From positions 1 to 64,000 of the forward strand of contig NZ_CP045696.1 in the NCBI RefSeq assembly GCF_009676955.1: a DNA stretch of 64,000 nucleotides, written 5' to 3'. How positions within the stretch are numbered: position 1 is the first letter of the stretch; every line of letters begins with the position of its first letter. Positions 1-9,340 of this stretch are shown piece by piece. Under the pieces are notes generated by a model that worked only from the letters and a program-made list of their open reading frames with translations, made no database searches and was not told the DNA's origin. The translations under genes were made by a program, and so were the position numbers. The stretch comes from Sodaliphilus pleomorphus. Its GTDB lineage: Bacteria > Bacteroidota > Bacteroidia > Bacteroidales > Muribaculaceae.

Positions 1-42
1 TTGTACTACAAAAAGTGCCTCTTTTTGTTTTTATCATTATTA

Positions 43-1437
43 ATGACAGCATCAAGTCAACATATCGAGAAATGGAATGAATGCCTTGCAATCATCAAGG
101 ACAATCTGCCCGTAGAGCAGTATAATGCTTGGTTTGCCCCCATTACTGCTTTGAAGTTTGACGACGGCAAGCTTGTTTTGCACGCACCCACGCAATACTT
201 TGTTGAGCAAATTGAGTCAAGGTACCTCAACTTGCTCAAAGCTGTGATAATGCGTGTTTTTGGTAAGGTCAAGCTTTACTACAACTACGATGTTGTGAGC
301 CACGAGCAGTCGGTGACCGAGGAAAACGATAACTCGAGCACGGTCATCAACAACCGCTACTTGTCGCAGTCGCGCCAGCCAGGCAACCCCTTTGAGCCTG
401 TGCAGTATGCCGACGTTGACCCGCAGCTCAATCCTCGCAACACCTTTGAGAACTATTGCGACAGCAATAGCAACAAACTTGCAGTGAGCATTGGCATGGC
501 TATAGCTACCGACCCCAATTGCAAGACATTTAACCCCTTGTTCATTTTCGGCCCAACGGGCGTGGGCAAGACCCATCTCATTCAAGCCATAGGCATCAAG
601 ATAAAAGAGAACAACCCGCGCGCGCGCGTCCTTTACCTCACGGCTCGCATTTTTGAAAGTCAGTACACAACTGCTGTGCGCGACAACAAGGTGAACGACT
701 TCATCAACTTTTATCAAAGCATGGATGTGCTTATTCTTGACGACATACAGGAGTTTGCCGGCAAGCAAAAGACACAAAACACATTCTACCACATTTTCAA
801 CCAGCTTCACAGCCATGGCAAGCAGTTGATACTCTCAAGCGACTGCCGCCCCAGTGAGCTCGACGGCATGGTGCCACGCCTCATATCGCGTTTCAAGTGG
901 GGCATGACTGTCGAATTGTCTAAGCCCGACTACGCGCTGCGTCGCAACGTACTGGAGCTCAAGGCATCGCAAGATGGACTTGTAATACCCGCCGAGGTGC
1001 TCGACTACATTGCAAGCAACGTTACCGACAGCATACGTGAGCTTGAGGGCATTGTGGTCTCACTCCTGGCCCATGCCACGATGCTCAACCAAGACATCAA
1101 CATCGACCTGGCACGGTCGGTGATATCCAACTCGGTGAAAATCAATAAGCGCCAAGTTACGTTTGATATGATTGCCGAGACGGTAGCCAAACATTACAAC
1201 ATCGACTCGTCGCTCATCTATGGCAAAACCCGCAAGCGTGAGATATCTGATGCCAGGCAACTCGTGATGTACTTTGCACGCAAGGAGACCCAGCTGTCGT
1301 CAACCAACATTGGCATGCGGCTCGACCGTAACCATGCAACTGTGCTTCATGCCATCAAGCAAATTGAGCAAAGGCTGTCGGTAGAAAAGTCTTTCAGAGA
1401 GGAAGTTGAAAAAATCGAGGCTGAATTGAAGAAATAA
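43..1437 (+). CDS. dnaA: Chromosomal replication initiator DnaA
   Basis: This AAA+ initiator binds DnaA boxes and opens the replication origin. I start it at the ATG at 43 (464 aa), because the frame upstream encodes a hydrophobic stretch not expected in DnaA and then runs off the window. Seen in the sequence: an N-terminal DnaB/DiaA-interaction domain, a Walker A GPTGVGKT near residue 170, a Walker B VLILDD near 229, and a C-terminal helix-turn-helix with the DnaA signature (GMRLDRNHATVLHAI) near 424-440. Length and domain order are normal for the family. I saw no DnaA-box cluster in the 145 bases downstream, so an adjacent origin is not supported. It ends before two hairpins that separate it from the convergent gene. 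Confidence 0.97.
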   Translation: MTASSQHIEKWNECLAIIKDNLPVEQYNAWFAPITALKFDDGKLVLHAPTQYFVEQIESRYLNLLKAVIMRVFGKVKLYYNYDVVSHEQSVTEENDNSSTVINNRYLSQSRQPGNPFEPVQYADVDPQLNPRNTFENYCDSNSNKLAVSIGMAIATDPNCKTFNPLFIFGPTGVGKTHLIQAIGIKIKENNPRARVLYLTARIFESQYTTAVRDNKVNDFINFYQSMDVLILDDIQEFAGKQKTQNTFYHIFNQLHSHGKQLILSSDCRPSELDGMVPRLISRFKWGMTVELSKPDYALRRNVLELKASQDGLVIPAEVLDYIASNVTDSIRELEGIVVSLLAHATMLNQDINIDLARSVISNSVKINKRQVTFDMIAETVAKHYNIDSSLIYGKTRKREISDARQLVMYFARKETQLSSTNIGMRLDRNHATVLHAIKQIEQRLSVEKSFREEVEKIEAELKK

Positions 1438-1460
1438 ATCATTCTCATATTTTTCACGCG

Positions 1461-1555
1461 ACGGGCTTACTGGCAAATATCAAAAGTGAGCCCGTTTTCA
1501 TGTGATTGATGATAAACAGCAATAAGCCGCCAGTCGTGATATCGACTGACGGCTT
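1461..1555. terminator. Two tandem hairpins between dnaA and the convergent gene
   Basis: The first stem is ACGGGCTTAC (1461-1470) with GTGAGCCCGT (1486-1495), followed by TTTTC; it acts as an intrinsic terminator for dnaA. The second is an imperfect stem around 1523-1555 (AAGCCGCCAGTCG with CGACTGACGGCTT), likely to stop the convergent leftward gene at 1583. Confidence 0.75.
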
Positions 1556-1582
1556 GTTTAGGAGTGTAATATGCTACTTGAC

Positions 1583-3202
1583 TTATTTCACGACCTTGGT
1601 TGTCGTGTGGCTGCCATCGGTGTAATTGGTCACAACGATGTTTACGCCCTGGAAGGGCTCGGCGCTTTCTTGACCGCTCACGTTGTAGTAGCGCACGCTA
1701 CTCACCGTCTTGGCAGCAGTCAAGTCGTTAACGCCCGTCGAGAGGGTAACCTTGAAGTTGAAGGCACTGCGTGCTGCCACCTCGCAGTCGTTGTTGTCGC
1801 GCGGGAGCTGGACTTCAACCAAAGTCTCCTTGCCGTTGTCGCAAGCATAGAGATTGTTGGCGCAGTCAAATGCTATATCGTTGAAGCCACGCAACTTTGT
1901 AGTTGTGATTGTATACAGCTCGGTAAGGGTGGGATTGGCCAGTGCTGCTGCCTGTTGTGCTGTGCTGCTTGTGCCTGCAGCCACCTTGTAGATGCCAAGC
2001 TTGTTGTTGCCTTTCGGTATAGCAAGCAGGCTGTAGTCGGTGTTGTAGGCAATGCCGCCGCCACGCACCACAGTCTTGATGTCGCTATAGTCCTCGGTCC
2101 AGTTGCCGTCGGCTCCACGGCTCACGTGCTTTAGCGCCGGCTGGGCATCGGTTGGTTCGCCGCGATATTGGGCATACCATATGCCGTTGCCGTCTTGGTC
2201 GTAGGCCAGTGATACCGACTGGGCCGAGATGGTGTACTGGCCGTCGAGCGGCATCACCATTGTGCTGGCCGAGATGGGGTCGCTCCAGCTTGTGGCTGTG
2301 CCCAGAGCATACTCGTTGCAGCTATAGTTCTCATAAGAGTATGACATGCCGTATTTCGACGACAGGTTTACAATCTTCAAGTCTTTTCCGCTGCCCACTA
2401 TGTCGAAGGCTGCACTTGCGATTGCCACAGTTTTGCCCTCGGCGTTGGTCACGATACCCGTTGTGTCGGCTGCCAGAGTGCCATTGAAGATGGGAGTCCA
2501 CTTGCTGAGGTCGTTGGGATCGAGCTCGTAGATGGGGTTGTTCACGCAGTCGAGCATGCCCACAAACACGCGGCCGTCTTTGCTTATTCTCACTTTCTTT
2601 ACATGGAATGCTGTCGATTGAGCGCCCTTGGGATATTTGAAGTTTGCCATCGAAAGGCCGCCGTCGTAGCGTGCCACGAAGTTCAACTGCGGGTCAAACT
2701 CGAAGAGCCCGATGCCGCCATGCTGCTGAGAGAAATAAGTAGAGGGGGCCGAGGCTTGGCTCTCGCCGCACAGCACGCGGCCGAAGTGAGCACTCTCGGG
2801 ATTGTTGTCGATGGCGATGCCATAGGGCGACCAGAACTGGATGGCCTTGTCCATTTCGACAGGTGACGTGATTGCAGCGCCTGTAGCTGTTATGCTCCAG
2901 GTGTAGGCGCCGTTTTTCAGGTCGCTCACTGCAACATCGGCAGTGTGCGTGCCTGCCGTCAATGCCTCGGCAGCTGTCAACTCCACAGTTTTTACAGGGG
3001 TGGTTGCACCGTCTTTATAGAAATTGATGGCAACTTTGGTTGCAGCGGCATTGAGCGTGTAGCTTATGGGCAGAGCTTCGGCGTAGCCTTCGACAAATTG
3101 ATTGCCCTCGGGGAGGATGGCCGAGATGCCGTAGGCAAATGGATTCTGTGCACTGGCAGTGAGTGCTGCCATACACAGGCAGGTTAGTAAGATTTTCTTC
3201 AT
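1583..3202 (-). CDS. Secreted beta-propeller-like protein with type IX sorting-like C-terminus
   Basis: This 539 aa protein has a classical signal peptide (MKKILLTCLCMAALTASAQ) and a body of repeated strand-rich segments (for example GGGIAYNTDYSLLAIPKGNNKLGIY) that read like an NHL/propeller fold. The last roughly 40 residues (VRYYNVSGQESAEPFQG, then NIVVTNYTDGSHTTTKVVK) have the pattern of a type IX secretion C-terminal sorting domain. The same tail recurs in the next gene (4525-3374), so the two are paralogous at least at the C-terminus. Function is unknown; surface attachment or secretion is inferred. No enzymatic motif was recognised. Confidence 0.8.
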   Translation of the reverse strand: MKKILLTCLCMAALTASAQNPFAYGISAILPEGNQFVEGYAEALPISYTLNAAATKVAINFYKDGATTPVKTVELTAAEALTAGTHTADVAVSDLKNGAYTWSITATGAAITSPVEMDKAIQFWSPYGIAIDNNPESAHFGRVLCGESQASAPSTYFSQQHGGIGLFEFDPQLNFVARYDGGLSMANFKYPKGAQSTAFHVKKVRISKDGRVFVGMLDCVNNPIYELDPNDLSKWTPIFNGTLAADTTGIVTNAEGKTVAIASAAFDIVGSGKDLKIVNLSSKYGMSYSYENYSCNEYALGTATSWSDPISASTMVMPLDGQYTISAQSVSLAYDQDGNGIWYAQYRGEPTDAQPALKHVSRGADGNWTEDYSDIKTVVRGGGIAYNTDYSLLAIPKGNNKLGIYKVAAGTSSTAQQAAALANPTLTELYTITTTKLRGFNDIAFDCANNLYACDNGKETLVEVQLPRDNNDCEVAARSAFNFKVTLSTGVNDLTAAKTVSSVRYYNVSGQESAEPFQGVNIVVTNYTDGSHTTTKVVK

Positions 3203-3310
3203 CGTTTATTTGTTTTAAGTAGTTAAATATATAAAAGGCTTCATGTTTGACGTGTCTTAAAGGTAGAGAGGAATTGCAGGGTGCATTCCTATTTAAGGAA
3301 GCAAATTGAC

Positions 3311-3346
3311 AAAGGGCCTCGGCAGCTGTTTAAACCGAGGCCCTTT
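3311..3346 (-). terminator. Intrinsic terminator hairpin
   Basis: A 12-bp stem, AAAGGGCCTCGG (3311-3322) with CCGAGGCCCTTT (3335-3346), lies 28 bases past the stop of the leftward gene at 3374. It ends in a T-rich run on the minus strand. Confidence 0.75.
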
Positions 3347-3373
3347 TACGTCTAAATTAATGCTCAGGTCATT

Positions 3374-4525
3374 TTATTTCATCACCTTGGTTGCAGTGTG
3401 ACTGCCATCGGTGTAGTTGGTCACAACGATGTTCATGCCTTGGAACGGTTCGGCACTTTGCATGCCCAGAGTGTTCACATAGGTCACGTTCTTCACAGTC
3501 TTGGCTGCGGTCACATTGTTTACACCCGTGCTTTGGGGAGTAGTAAACTTGTAGGTGCGCAGGCCACCGCCAGGATAGACTTGATAAATAGTCTGGGTGC
3601 TGGGGTCAACTGTCAGCCAGTCGGCCTGGAAACCATTAGCATTGGCTGTTGCCACTGCGTCAACTTGTATCACAGGAGCCTCGCCAGCGCTGATGGTGCC
3701 ATCGTCGTTGAAGGTAATCTCGGCCACTGCAAAACCGTCAAAATAGTTGGTAGGAGTGGGATATGCAATGTAGTTCTTGCCTTCGTACACAAATGGATAA
3801 GCGCCATTGCAAGCACCCTTGTTGGGCAGGGTAATAGGAGTAACCTTGAAGTTCTCACCATCCATCACCATGTCGCATGGAGTGGCGCTGCGCGACACAT
3901 AGAGATAGTGCATGTCTTCGCTGCCTACAGGCTTCCAGGGCATGACAACAGTAGAGGTGCTTGGAGTTGTTCCTGCAGCAATTGCCTGATAAGAATTGTC
4001 GACATCGAGCTCGTCATCAGCAACTCGCATTATGCCTACGCCTGTGTTGGTAGCTCCCACAAGATAGAGTGAACCATCGGTGAGCATGTTGCCTTCGGCG
4101 CAGCCCAAGAAGTCGCAACGACCCTTAACAATAGATTCGGTAGGCAAGTTGTAATTTTTCACCGTTTTGCCATCGGCGCTCACAACCTTGATTTGTACGG
4201 TGTCGGTGCGGTATTCATTGGGGAACGTGCAAAGACTGATGACAATATTGCCCGCTTCGTCATAGGAAACACCAGTGGCTTTGCCCGATGGAATCGTTTT
4301 CACGAGCTTGCCCGTGAGGTCATACACTTGAAGCTCTTGTTTTGCCTTGTTTTGGATATAGAACTGGTTGTTAAGGCCAAAGCCTTGACGGCATTCAAGA
4401 CTTGGCAACTCTGCAGGCCAAGCCACATCGGTAGCCTTGGTGATGGTGTAACCATCGGCTGTAGTATCGGCCAAGGCACTGGTAAACATTGCTGCACAAG
4501 CAGCTAAAAGTAAAACTTTCTTCAT
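3374..4525 (-). CDS. Secreted protein with type IX sorting-like C-terminus (propeller-like)
   Basis: A 383 aa protein with signal peptide MKKVLLLAACAAMFTSALA. The body contains short repeated strand motifs (QVYDLTGKLVKTIPSGK, GNIVISLC). The C-terminal tail (VTYVNTLGMQSAEPFQGMN..) is almost the same as that of the neighbouring gene at 1583-3202. They are probably tandem paralogous secreted proteins. Role unknown; export by the type IX system is inferred from the tail pattern only. Confidence 0.78.
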   Translation of the reverse strand: MKKVLLLAACAAMFTSALADTTADGYTITKATDVAWPAELPSLECRQGFGLNNQFYIQNKAKQELQVYDLTGKLVKTIPSGKATGVSYDEAGNIVISLCTFPNEYRTDTVQIKVVSADGKTVKNYNLPTESIVKGRCDFLGCAEGNMLTDGSLYLVGATNTGVGIMRVADDELDVDNSYQAIAAGTTPSTSTVVMPWKPVGSEDMHYLYVSRSATPCDMVMDGENFKVTPITLPNKGACNGAYPFVYEGKNYIAYPTPTNYFDGFAVAEITFNDDGTISAGEAPVIQVDAVATANANGFQADWLTVDPSTQTIYQVYPGGGLRTYKFTTPQSTGVNNVTAAKTVKNVTYVNTLGMQSAEPFQGMNIVVTNYTDGSHTATKVMK

Positions 4526-4776
4526 AATAATTTTTAGTTTAAGTTAAATTAAAAGATTAATATCTTATTATATAAAGTGTATATGTCGTTTGAGTTTCCG
4601 CACATGAAAGGTATATTTGGTAGCTTTCACATTTTTTCAAGGCAAATTTAACGCTGTATTTTCAAAATTGCAAATTTCAGCTGTAAATTTTCATTAAATC
4701 GCGAGCCTGGGGTGCAATTTATTTTGTCGCACATCGCTCCATCGCGATAATGCACCGCCTGCACAACACAATTGAG

Positions 4777-4807
4777 TTGTGCATGATGCAGTTTTTTGTA
4801 ACTTTGC
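4777..4807 (+). promoter_or_regulatory. Bacteroidetes promoter of the 5'-nucleotidase gene
   Basis: TTG at 4777-4779, 19 bases, then TAACTTTGC at 4799-4807. This matches the known Bacteroidetes -33/-7 consensus (TTG, TAnnTTTG). The ATG follows 28 bases later. Confidence 0.8.
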
Positions 4808-4834
4808 ACAGTAAAAGAAACAATTACAGCAACT

Positions 4835-6577
4835 ATGAAGAAGAAACAGTTGATATTGCCGTTCATGGCCATGTGCATTGCACTGGTCATGACGGTGCAA
4901 CATGCTCAAGGAGCGAATGACAACAATGGCGAGGTGCGCATCACTCTGCTCGAGACAAGTGACGTGCACGGGTGTTTTTTCCCATATGACTTCATCACTG
5001 GCAAGCCACGGGCAGGCTCGATAGCCCGACTTAGCACCTATGTCGACTCGCTGCGCGCCACACTGGGCGACGGCCTTGTATTGCTCGACAATGGCGATAT
5101 TCTGCAAGGGCAGCCCATCAGCTACTACTACAACTATGTGGACACCACCCAGCAAAATATTGCGGCGCAGGTCGTGAATTACCTGGGCTATGATGCCCAA
5201 GCGGTGGGCAACCACGACGTTGAGCCAGGACACGCCGTGTACGACAAGTGGATGGGCGAGGTGAAATGCCCCGTGCTGGGTGCCAACATTGTGAACACTG
5301 CAACGGGCTCCCCCTATGTGAAACCCTACACGATATTGCACAAGAAAGGCGTGAAAATTGCTGTGCTGGGCATGTTGACGCCTGCCATCCCCAACTGGCT
5401 TGCACCGCGCATCTACAGCGGCCTGCGCATCGACGACATCGTTGAGAGCTGCAAGTATTGGATAAAATACATCCACGACAACGAGAACCCCGACCTCGTC
5501 GTGGGATTGTTTCACAGTGGCCTTGAGGGCGGCATTGTCACGTCGTCTTATTGCGAAAACGAAGCTCTGGCCGTTGCCAGGCAGGTCGAGGGCATCGACA
5601 TCATCTTCTTTGGTCACGACCACGTGAAGCACAACAGCGTGGAAAACGGGGTGTTGCTGCTCAACTCGGCCAACAATGCCATGCAGGTGGCCAGAGCCGA
5701 CGTCACCCTGCATCGCGAAGGCGACTGCAGCTGGAGGCTCGACATGAAAAAGGGCTCGTTGGTCGACTATACCACCATCAAGCCCGACAGCCAGTATATG
5801 GCACATTTCAAGCCCCAGCTCGACAGCGTGAAGTCATGGGTAAACCAGCCCATTGGTACACTCGAGAGCGACTTGAGTAGCGAGGACTGCTTCTTTGGCA
5901 ACAGCGCCTTTACCGATTTGATTCTGAACCTTCAGCTCAAGCTCACCGGAGCCGATGTGGCTTTCAATGCACCACTCTCGGCTCATGCTGTGCTACACAA
6001 GGGCACCATCACAGTGGGTGACATGTTCAACCTTTACCGGTTTGAAAACCAGCTCTATGTGATGAAACTCACAGGTGAAGAAATAAGGAAGCACTTGGAG
6101 ATGAGCTACGACCTGTGGGTAAACACCATGACCAGTCCAAGCGATCACCTTTTCAACCTTTCGGCAAGCAACGGCAACAAGGGATTATGGTTTGCTAACC
6201 CCACCTACAACTTTGACAGCGCCGCGGGCATCGACTATGTGGTCGACGTGTCCAAGCCCAAAGGCAGCAAGGTGAAGATATTGAGGATGAGCAATGGCAA
6301 GCCCTTCGACTTGCACAAGACCTACAAGGTGGCACTCAACAGCTACCGTGCCAACGGCGGCGGGCAGCTCCTGACCAAGGGCGCAGGCATAGCCAAGGAT
6401 GAGCTGGAAAGCCGCGTGATATACAAGAGTGCACGCGACCAGCGATTCTACTTGATGCAAGAAATCAAGCGAGAGGGAACAATTGCGCCCAAACCTAACA
6501 ACAACTGGCGCTTCGTGCCCGAGCAGTGGGTGAAGCCAGCTGCCCAACGCGACCGCGCCATACTGTTTGGAAAATAA
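4835..6577 (+). CDS. Secreted 5'-nucleotidase / cyclic phosphodiesterase (UshA family)
   Basis: A 580 aa protein that probably hydrolyses extracytoplasmic nucleotides. It has an N-terminal signal peptide ending at AQG. The calcineurin-type metallophosphatase domain shows its metal ligands in order: DVHG, DNGD, GNHD and GHDH. A C-terminal 5'-nucleotidase domain follows (SAFTDLILNLQLKLTGADVAF, ALNSYRANGGGQ). Domain order and length fit the UshA/CpdB group. Substrate range (5'-nucleotides versus 2',3'-cyclic nucleotides) cannot be settled from sequence. It is followed 4 bases later by a lipoprotein gene and may be co-transcribed with it. Confidence 0.92.
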   Translation: MKKKQLILPFMAMCIALVMTVQHAQGANDNNGEVRITLLETSDVHGCFFPYDFITGKPRAGSIARLSTYVDSLRATLGDGLVLLDNGDILQGQPISYYYNYVDTTQQNIAAQVVNYLGYDAQAVGNHDVEPGHAVYDKWMGEVKCPVLGANIVNTATGSPYVKPYTILHKKGVKIAVLGMLTPAIPNWLAPRIYSGLRIDDIVESCKYWIKYIHDNENPDLVVGLFHSGLEGGIVTSSYCENEALAVARQVEGIDIIFFGHDHVKHNSVENGVLLLNSANNAMQVARADVTLHREGDCSWRLDMKKGSLVDYTTIKPDSQYMAHFKPQLDSVKSWVNQPIGTLESDLSSEDCFFGNSAFTDLILNLQLKLTGADVAFNAPLSAHAVLHKGTITVGDMFNLYRFENQLYVMKLTGEEIRKHLEMSYDLWVNTMTSPSDHLFNLSASNGNKGLWFANPTYNFDSAAGIDYVVDVSKPKGSKVKILRMSNGKPFDLHKTYKVALNSYRANGGGQLLTKGAGIAKDELESRVIYKSARDQRFYLMQEIKREGTIAPKPNNNWRFVPEQWVKPAAQRDRAILFGK

Positions 6578-6581
6578 AGAA

Positions 6582-7337
6582 ATGCGTATTATTTTTCTCA
6601 TCATGCTGCTGGCAGCCATGTGCACCACAGCCTGCAATACACTAAAAAACATGGACTCAACTCTCAACAACCAGCAACTGCTCGCAGTCGACACTGTCGC
6701 GGCACTGGGGCATCGATACATTGTAATGAAACCAAAAGCTGGGACTGAAGTGCTCACGCAGAGCGGCACCGCTCCCGATGTGAACGACGGCAGCTTGCTG
6801 CTCAGTGTGGCTGCAGCTTTCACCGGCGACGACCTCACGACAGTGTGTGGCGACCATGTCGTGGCAGGAACACTGCACAAGGGATATGCCGATGTGACAA
6901 CGACCGGGCACATGCTCATCGTGGATGGTAAGGTGAAAATTTTGCCCAGCGACATCATAGACCAATCCATAAAATCGGCCACAGCACATCGTGGCTACCT
7001 ATTTCAGCAATGCTATATTGTAGAAAACGGTGTCGCACACGTCGATCGCATCCCGCAAGCCATCATCGACCGCAGGCCGCACATCATTTTCAGAGCTGCA
7101 GTGCTCATGGCCGATGGCAGCTTCGCTATCGTGCAAGGTGCCGACGAGCAATATCCCGAGGAGTTTGTTGCAGGCATTGTGCAACTGGGAGCGCGCGATG
7201 CTCTGTATCTCGACATGGGCACTTGGGCCTATGGGTGGTATCGCACTATGGCAGGTGGCACGACGACCGAGCTTGCCAAGCGCTACGACAACACCCGATT
7301 CCAAAGCAATTGGCTCATAATAAGAGCAAAAAAATGA
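6582..7337 (+). CDS. Lipoprotein of unknown function (phosphodiester glycosidase-like?)
   Basis: A 251 aa protein from the ATG at 6582, which starts 4 bases after the 5'-nucleotidase stop. It opens with a lipoprotein signal (LAAMCTTAC; lipidation Cys around residue 18). The second half has segments (RAAVLMADGSFAIVQG, DALYLDMGTWAYGWYR) that faintly resemble phosphodiester glycosidase/NAGPA-like proteins, but I am not confident. It probably works with the upstream nucleotidase at the cell surface. Confidence 0.7.
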   Translation: MRIIFLIMLLAAMCTTACNTLKNMDSTLNNQQLLAVDTVAALGHRYIVMKPKAGTEVLTQSGTAPDVNDGSLLLSVAAAFTGDDLTTVCGDHVVAGTLHKGYADVTTTGHMLIVDGKVKILPSDIIDQSIKSATAHRGYLFQQCYIVENGVAHVDRIPQAIIDRRPHIIFRAAVLMADGSFAIVQGADEQYPEEFVAGIVQLGARDALYLDMGTWAYGWYRTMAGGTTTELAKRYDNTRFQSNWLIIRAKK

Positions 7338-7360
7338 TTACAGACGAGTCTCATATTTAT

Positions 7361-7392
7361 TTGGTGAAGAGGCAAAAAAGTTGTACCTTTGC
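7361..7392 (+). promoter_or_regulatory. Promoter of the rplY-pth operon
   Basis: TTG at 7361-7363, 20-base spacer, TACCTTTGC at 7384-7392. It is a close match to the Bacteroidetes vegetative promoter, 77 bases before the rplY start. Confidence 0.78.
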
Positions 7393-7468
7393 ACCGCTTT
7401 AAAGTTTCCGTGTGATGGGAAATTAAGGCAATACACTTAATTTTTAGTAACACAATCAATTACAAACA

Positions 7469-8197
7469 ATGAAAACTTTTCAATTAAACGCAGAACCAAG
7501 AACTGATCTTGGCAAGAAGGCCGCCAAGGCCCTTCGCAACGAGAAAAAAATCCCCGTAGTGCTCAATGGCGGCAAGCTCATCCAGTTTGAGCAAAACGAA
7601 AAGGGCGAGTGGGTTTACAATGGCAAGCTCGAAGCTGGCGAGAAAGCGGTGATGACCACTGCAGCTGGCAAGGGTGTGATAACTACCGACCTGGTCGTGA
7701 AATTCAACGACGTGCGCAAGTTGGTCTACACGCCCGAGATTTATGTCGTCGACCTTACCTTCAACGGCGAGACGCACAAGGCAGTTCTCAAAGATATTCA
7801 ATTCCACCCACTCACCGACGACATCCTGCACATGGACTTCCTCGAGGTGAACGACCAGAAGCCTGTGGTAGTAGAGGTGCCTGTGCACGTCACTGGCCAC
7901 GCTGCTGGTGTGAAGGCAGGTGGCAAGCTCTACCTCAACATGAAGCGTGTGAAGGTGAAGGGCATCTACACCAACATTCCCGAGTCGCTCGACGTCAATG
8001 TCGATGCACTCACGATTGGCAAGGCTATCAAGGTGGGCGACCTCAAGTTTGACAACTTCGAGCTTGTAAGCGCCAAGGATCTTGTGATCACCGGTGTGCG
8101 TGCAACGCGCAATGCTGCCACCGACGATGCCACAGCAACAGCCGAAGGTGCCGAGGGTGAAGAGGGCGCAGCTGCTACCGGCGCTGCAGCCGAGTAA
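7469..8197 (+). CDS. rplY: 50S ribosomal protein L25 (Ctc/TL5 family)
   Basis: A 242 aa protein with the L25 start (FQLNAEPRTDLGKKAAKALR), an N-terminal 5S rRNA-binding domain and a TL5-type C-terminal beta domain (HMDFLEVNDQKPVVVEVPVH). It ends in an Ala/Glu-rich tail. It is the long Ctc form, which is usual in Bacteroidetes. First gene of a likely operon with pth (22-base gap) and an S4-domain gene. Confidence 0.95.
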   Translation: MKTFQLNAEPRTDLGKKAAKALRNEKKIPVVLNGGKLIQFEQNEKGEWVYNGKLEAGEKAVMTTAAGKGVITTDLVVKFNDVRKLVYTPEIYVVDLTFNGETHKAVLKDIQFHPLTDDILHMDFLEVNDQKPVVVEVPVHVTGHAAGVKAGGKLYLNMKRVKVKGIYTNIPESLDVNVDALTIGKAIKVGDLKFDNFELVSAKDLVITGVRATRNAATDDATATAEGAEGEEGAAATGAAAE

Positions 8198-8218
8198 TTC
8201 AATATCAAATTACGCTGA

Positions 8219-8782
8219 ATGAAGTATTTAATTGTCGGCTTGGGTAACATTGGTGAAGAATACCAAGGCACCCGCCACAACATAGGTTTTACAGTATTGG
8301 ATGCCTTTGCCAAGGCGTCCAATATTGTTTTCACAACCCAGCGTTACGGTGATGTGGCCGAAATGCGCCTCAAGAACCAGCAATTGCTGCTCTTGAAACC
8401 GTCGACCTACATGAACCTGAGCGGTGAGGCCGTGAGATACTGGAAAAATAAAGAAAATATCGATCTCGACCACATTCTCGTGGTTGTCGACGACATCGCA
8501 TTGCCCTTTGGCGTGATACGCCTGCGTGGCAAGGGGGCCGACGGCGGCCACAATGGGTTGAAAAACATCACAGCCATGCTGGGTTCGAACGCCTTTGCCC
8601 GGCTGCGTTTCGGCATGGGCAATGATTTTCCCCGCGGCATGCAGATCGACTATGTGCTGGGCCACCCCACTGATGATGAGCTGGCCATACTGCCCCAGCG
8701 CATCGATGTAGCCATCGAAGCCATCAAGGCCTTTTGCCTCTCGGGCCTGAGTTTTGCAATGACCAATTTCAACAACAAGTGA
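8219..8782 (+). CDS. pth: Peptidyl-tRNA hydrolase
   Basis: A 187 aa enzyme that releases tRNA from prematurely terminated peptidyl-tRNA. Family hallmarks are visible: VGLGNIGEEYQGTRHNIGF at the start (catalytic His in TRHN), KPSTYMNLSGEAV, and DDIALPFGVIRLRGKGADGGHNG. The pairing rplY-pth is a common bacterial arrangement. It is followed after 4 bases by an S4-domain gene. Confidence 0.96.
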   Translation: MKYLIVGLGNIGEEYQGTRHNIGFTVLDAFAKASNIVFTTQRYGDVAEMRLKNQQLLLLKPSTYMNLSGEAVRYWKNKENIDLDHILVVVDDIALPFGVIRLRGKGADGGHNGLKNITAMLGSNAFARLRFGMGNDFPRGMQIDYVLGHPTDDELAILPQRIDVAIEAIKAFCLSGLSFAMTNFNNK

Positions 8783-8786
8783 GTGC

Positions 8787-9257
8787 ATGATGAAGGACGT
8801 GAGAATTGACAAATGGCTCTGGGCTGTGCGCGTGTTCAAGACGCGTTCGATGGCTACCGAGGCTTGCAAACTGGGCCGTGTGACAATAGCGGGCATGAAC
8901 GTGAAGCCTTCGCACATTATCAAAGTGGGCGACAAGATATCGGTGCGCAAGCCGCCCATCACGTTCACCTTCGAGGTGCTTGCGCTGCTCGACAACAGGG
9001 TAGGGGCCAAGTTGGTGCCCAACTACTTGAAAAATGTGACTACGCCCGACCAGTATGAGTTGCTTGAAATGGCACGCATAGGCGGTTTTGTCAAGCGACA
9101 GAAGGGCTTGGGACGCCCTACCAAGAAGGATGGGCGAGAAATGAAAGAGTTCACCGAAGAGGCTTTCTTTGGTTTTGACGACTGGGACGATGAGAATCCC
9201 TTGTGGACCGAGGACGACGAGAAAAAGCTCGGGAGCAGGCATCACACCGAGGGTTAA
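8787..9257 (+). CDS. S4-domain RNA-binding protein (Hsp15/HslR-like)
   Basis: A 156 aa protein with an S4 RNA-binding domain at the N-terminus (RIDKWLWAVRVFKTRSMATEACKLGRVTIAG), as in Hsp15, which recycles stalled 50S subunits carrying peptidyl-tRNA. The C-terminal half is basic then acidic (KRQKGLGRPTKKDGRE), as in Bacteroidetes homologues. Genomic linkage to pth fits a ribosome-rescue role. The start could be either of two adjacent ATGs (8787, 8790). Confidence 0.88.
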   Translation: MMKDVRIDKWLWAVRVFKTRSMATEACKLGRVTIAGMNVKPSHIIKVGDKISVRKPPITFTFEVLALLDNRVGAKLVPNYLKNVTTPDQYELLEMARIGGFVKRQKGLGRPTKKDGREMKEFTEEAFFGFDDWDDENPLWTEDDEKKLGSRHHTEG

Positions 9258-9277
9258 GGCTCTCTATTATAAAAAAA

Positions 9278-9318
9278 GCAAGTCCTGGACAGTGTTTTAC
9301 CCGCTGTTCAGGACTTGC
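9278..9318. terminator. Bidirectional terminator
   Basis: A stem GCAAGTCCTG (9278-9287) with CAGGACTTGC (9309-9318), extended inward by ACAG/CTGT. It is flanked by A-runs and lies between the rightward S4 gene and the convergent phosphoesterase gene. Confidence 0.75.
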
Positions 9319-9340
9319 AGTATATCATGTGATTTGTGGT

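Noticed and set aside
1438..1582. Replication origin next to dnaA
   Set aside because: No cluster of DnaA boxes or AT-rich unwinding region; only two terminator hairpins are present.
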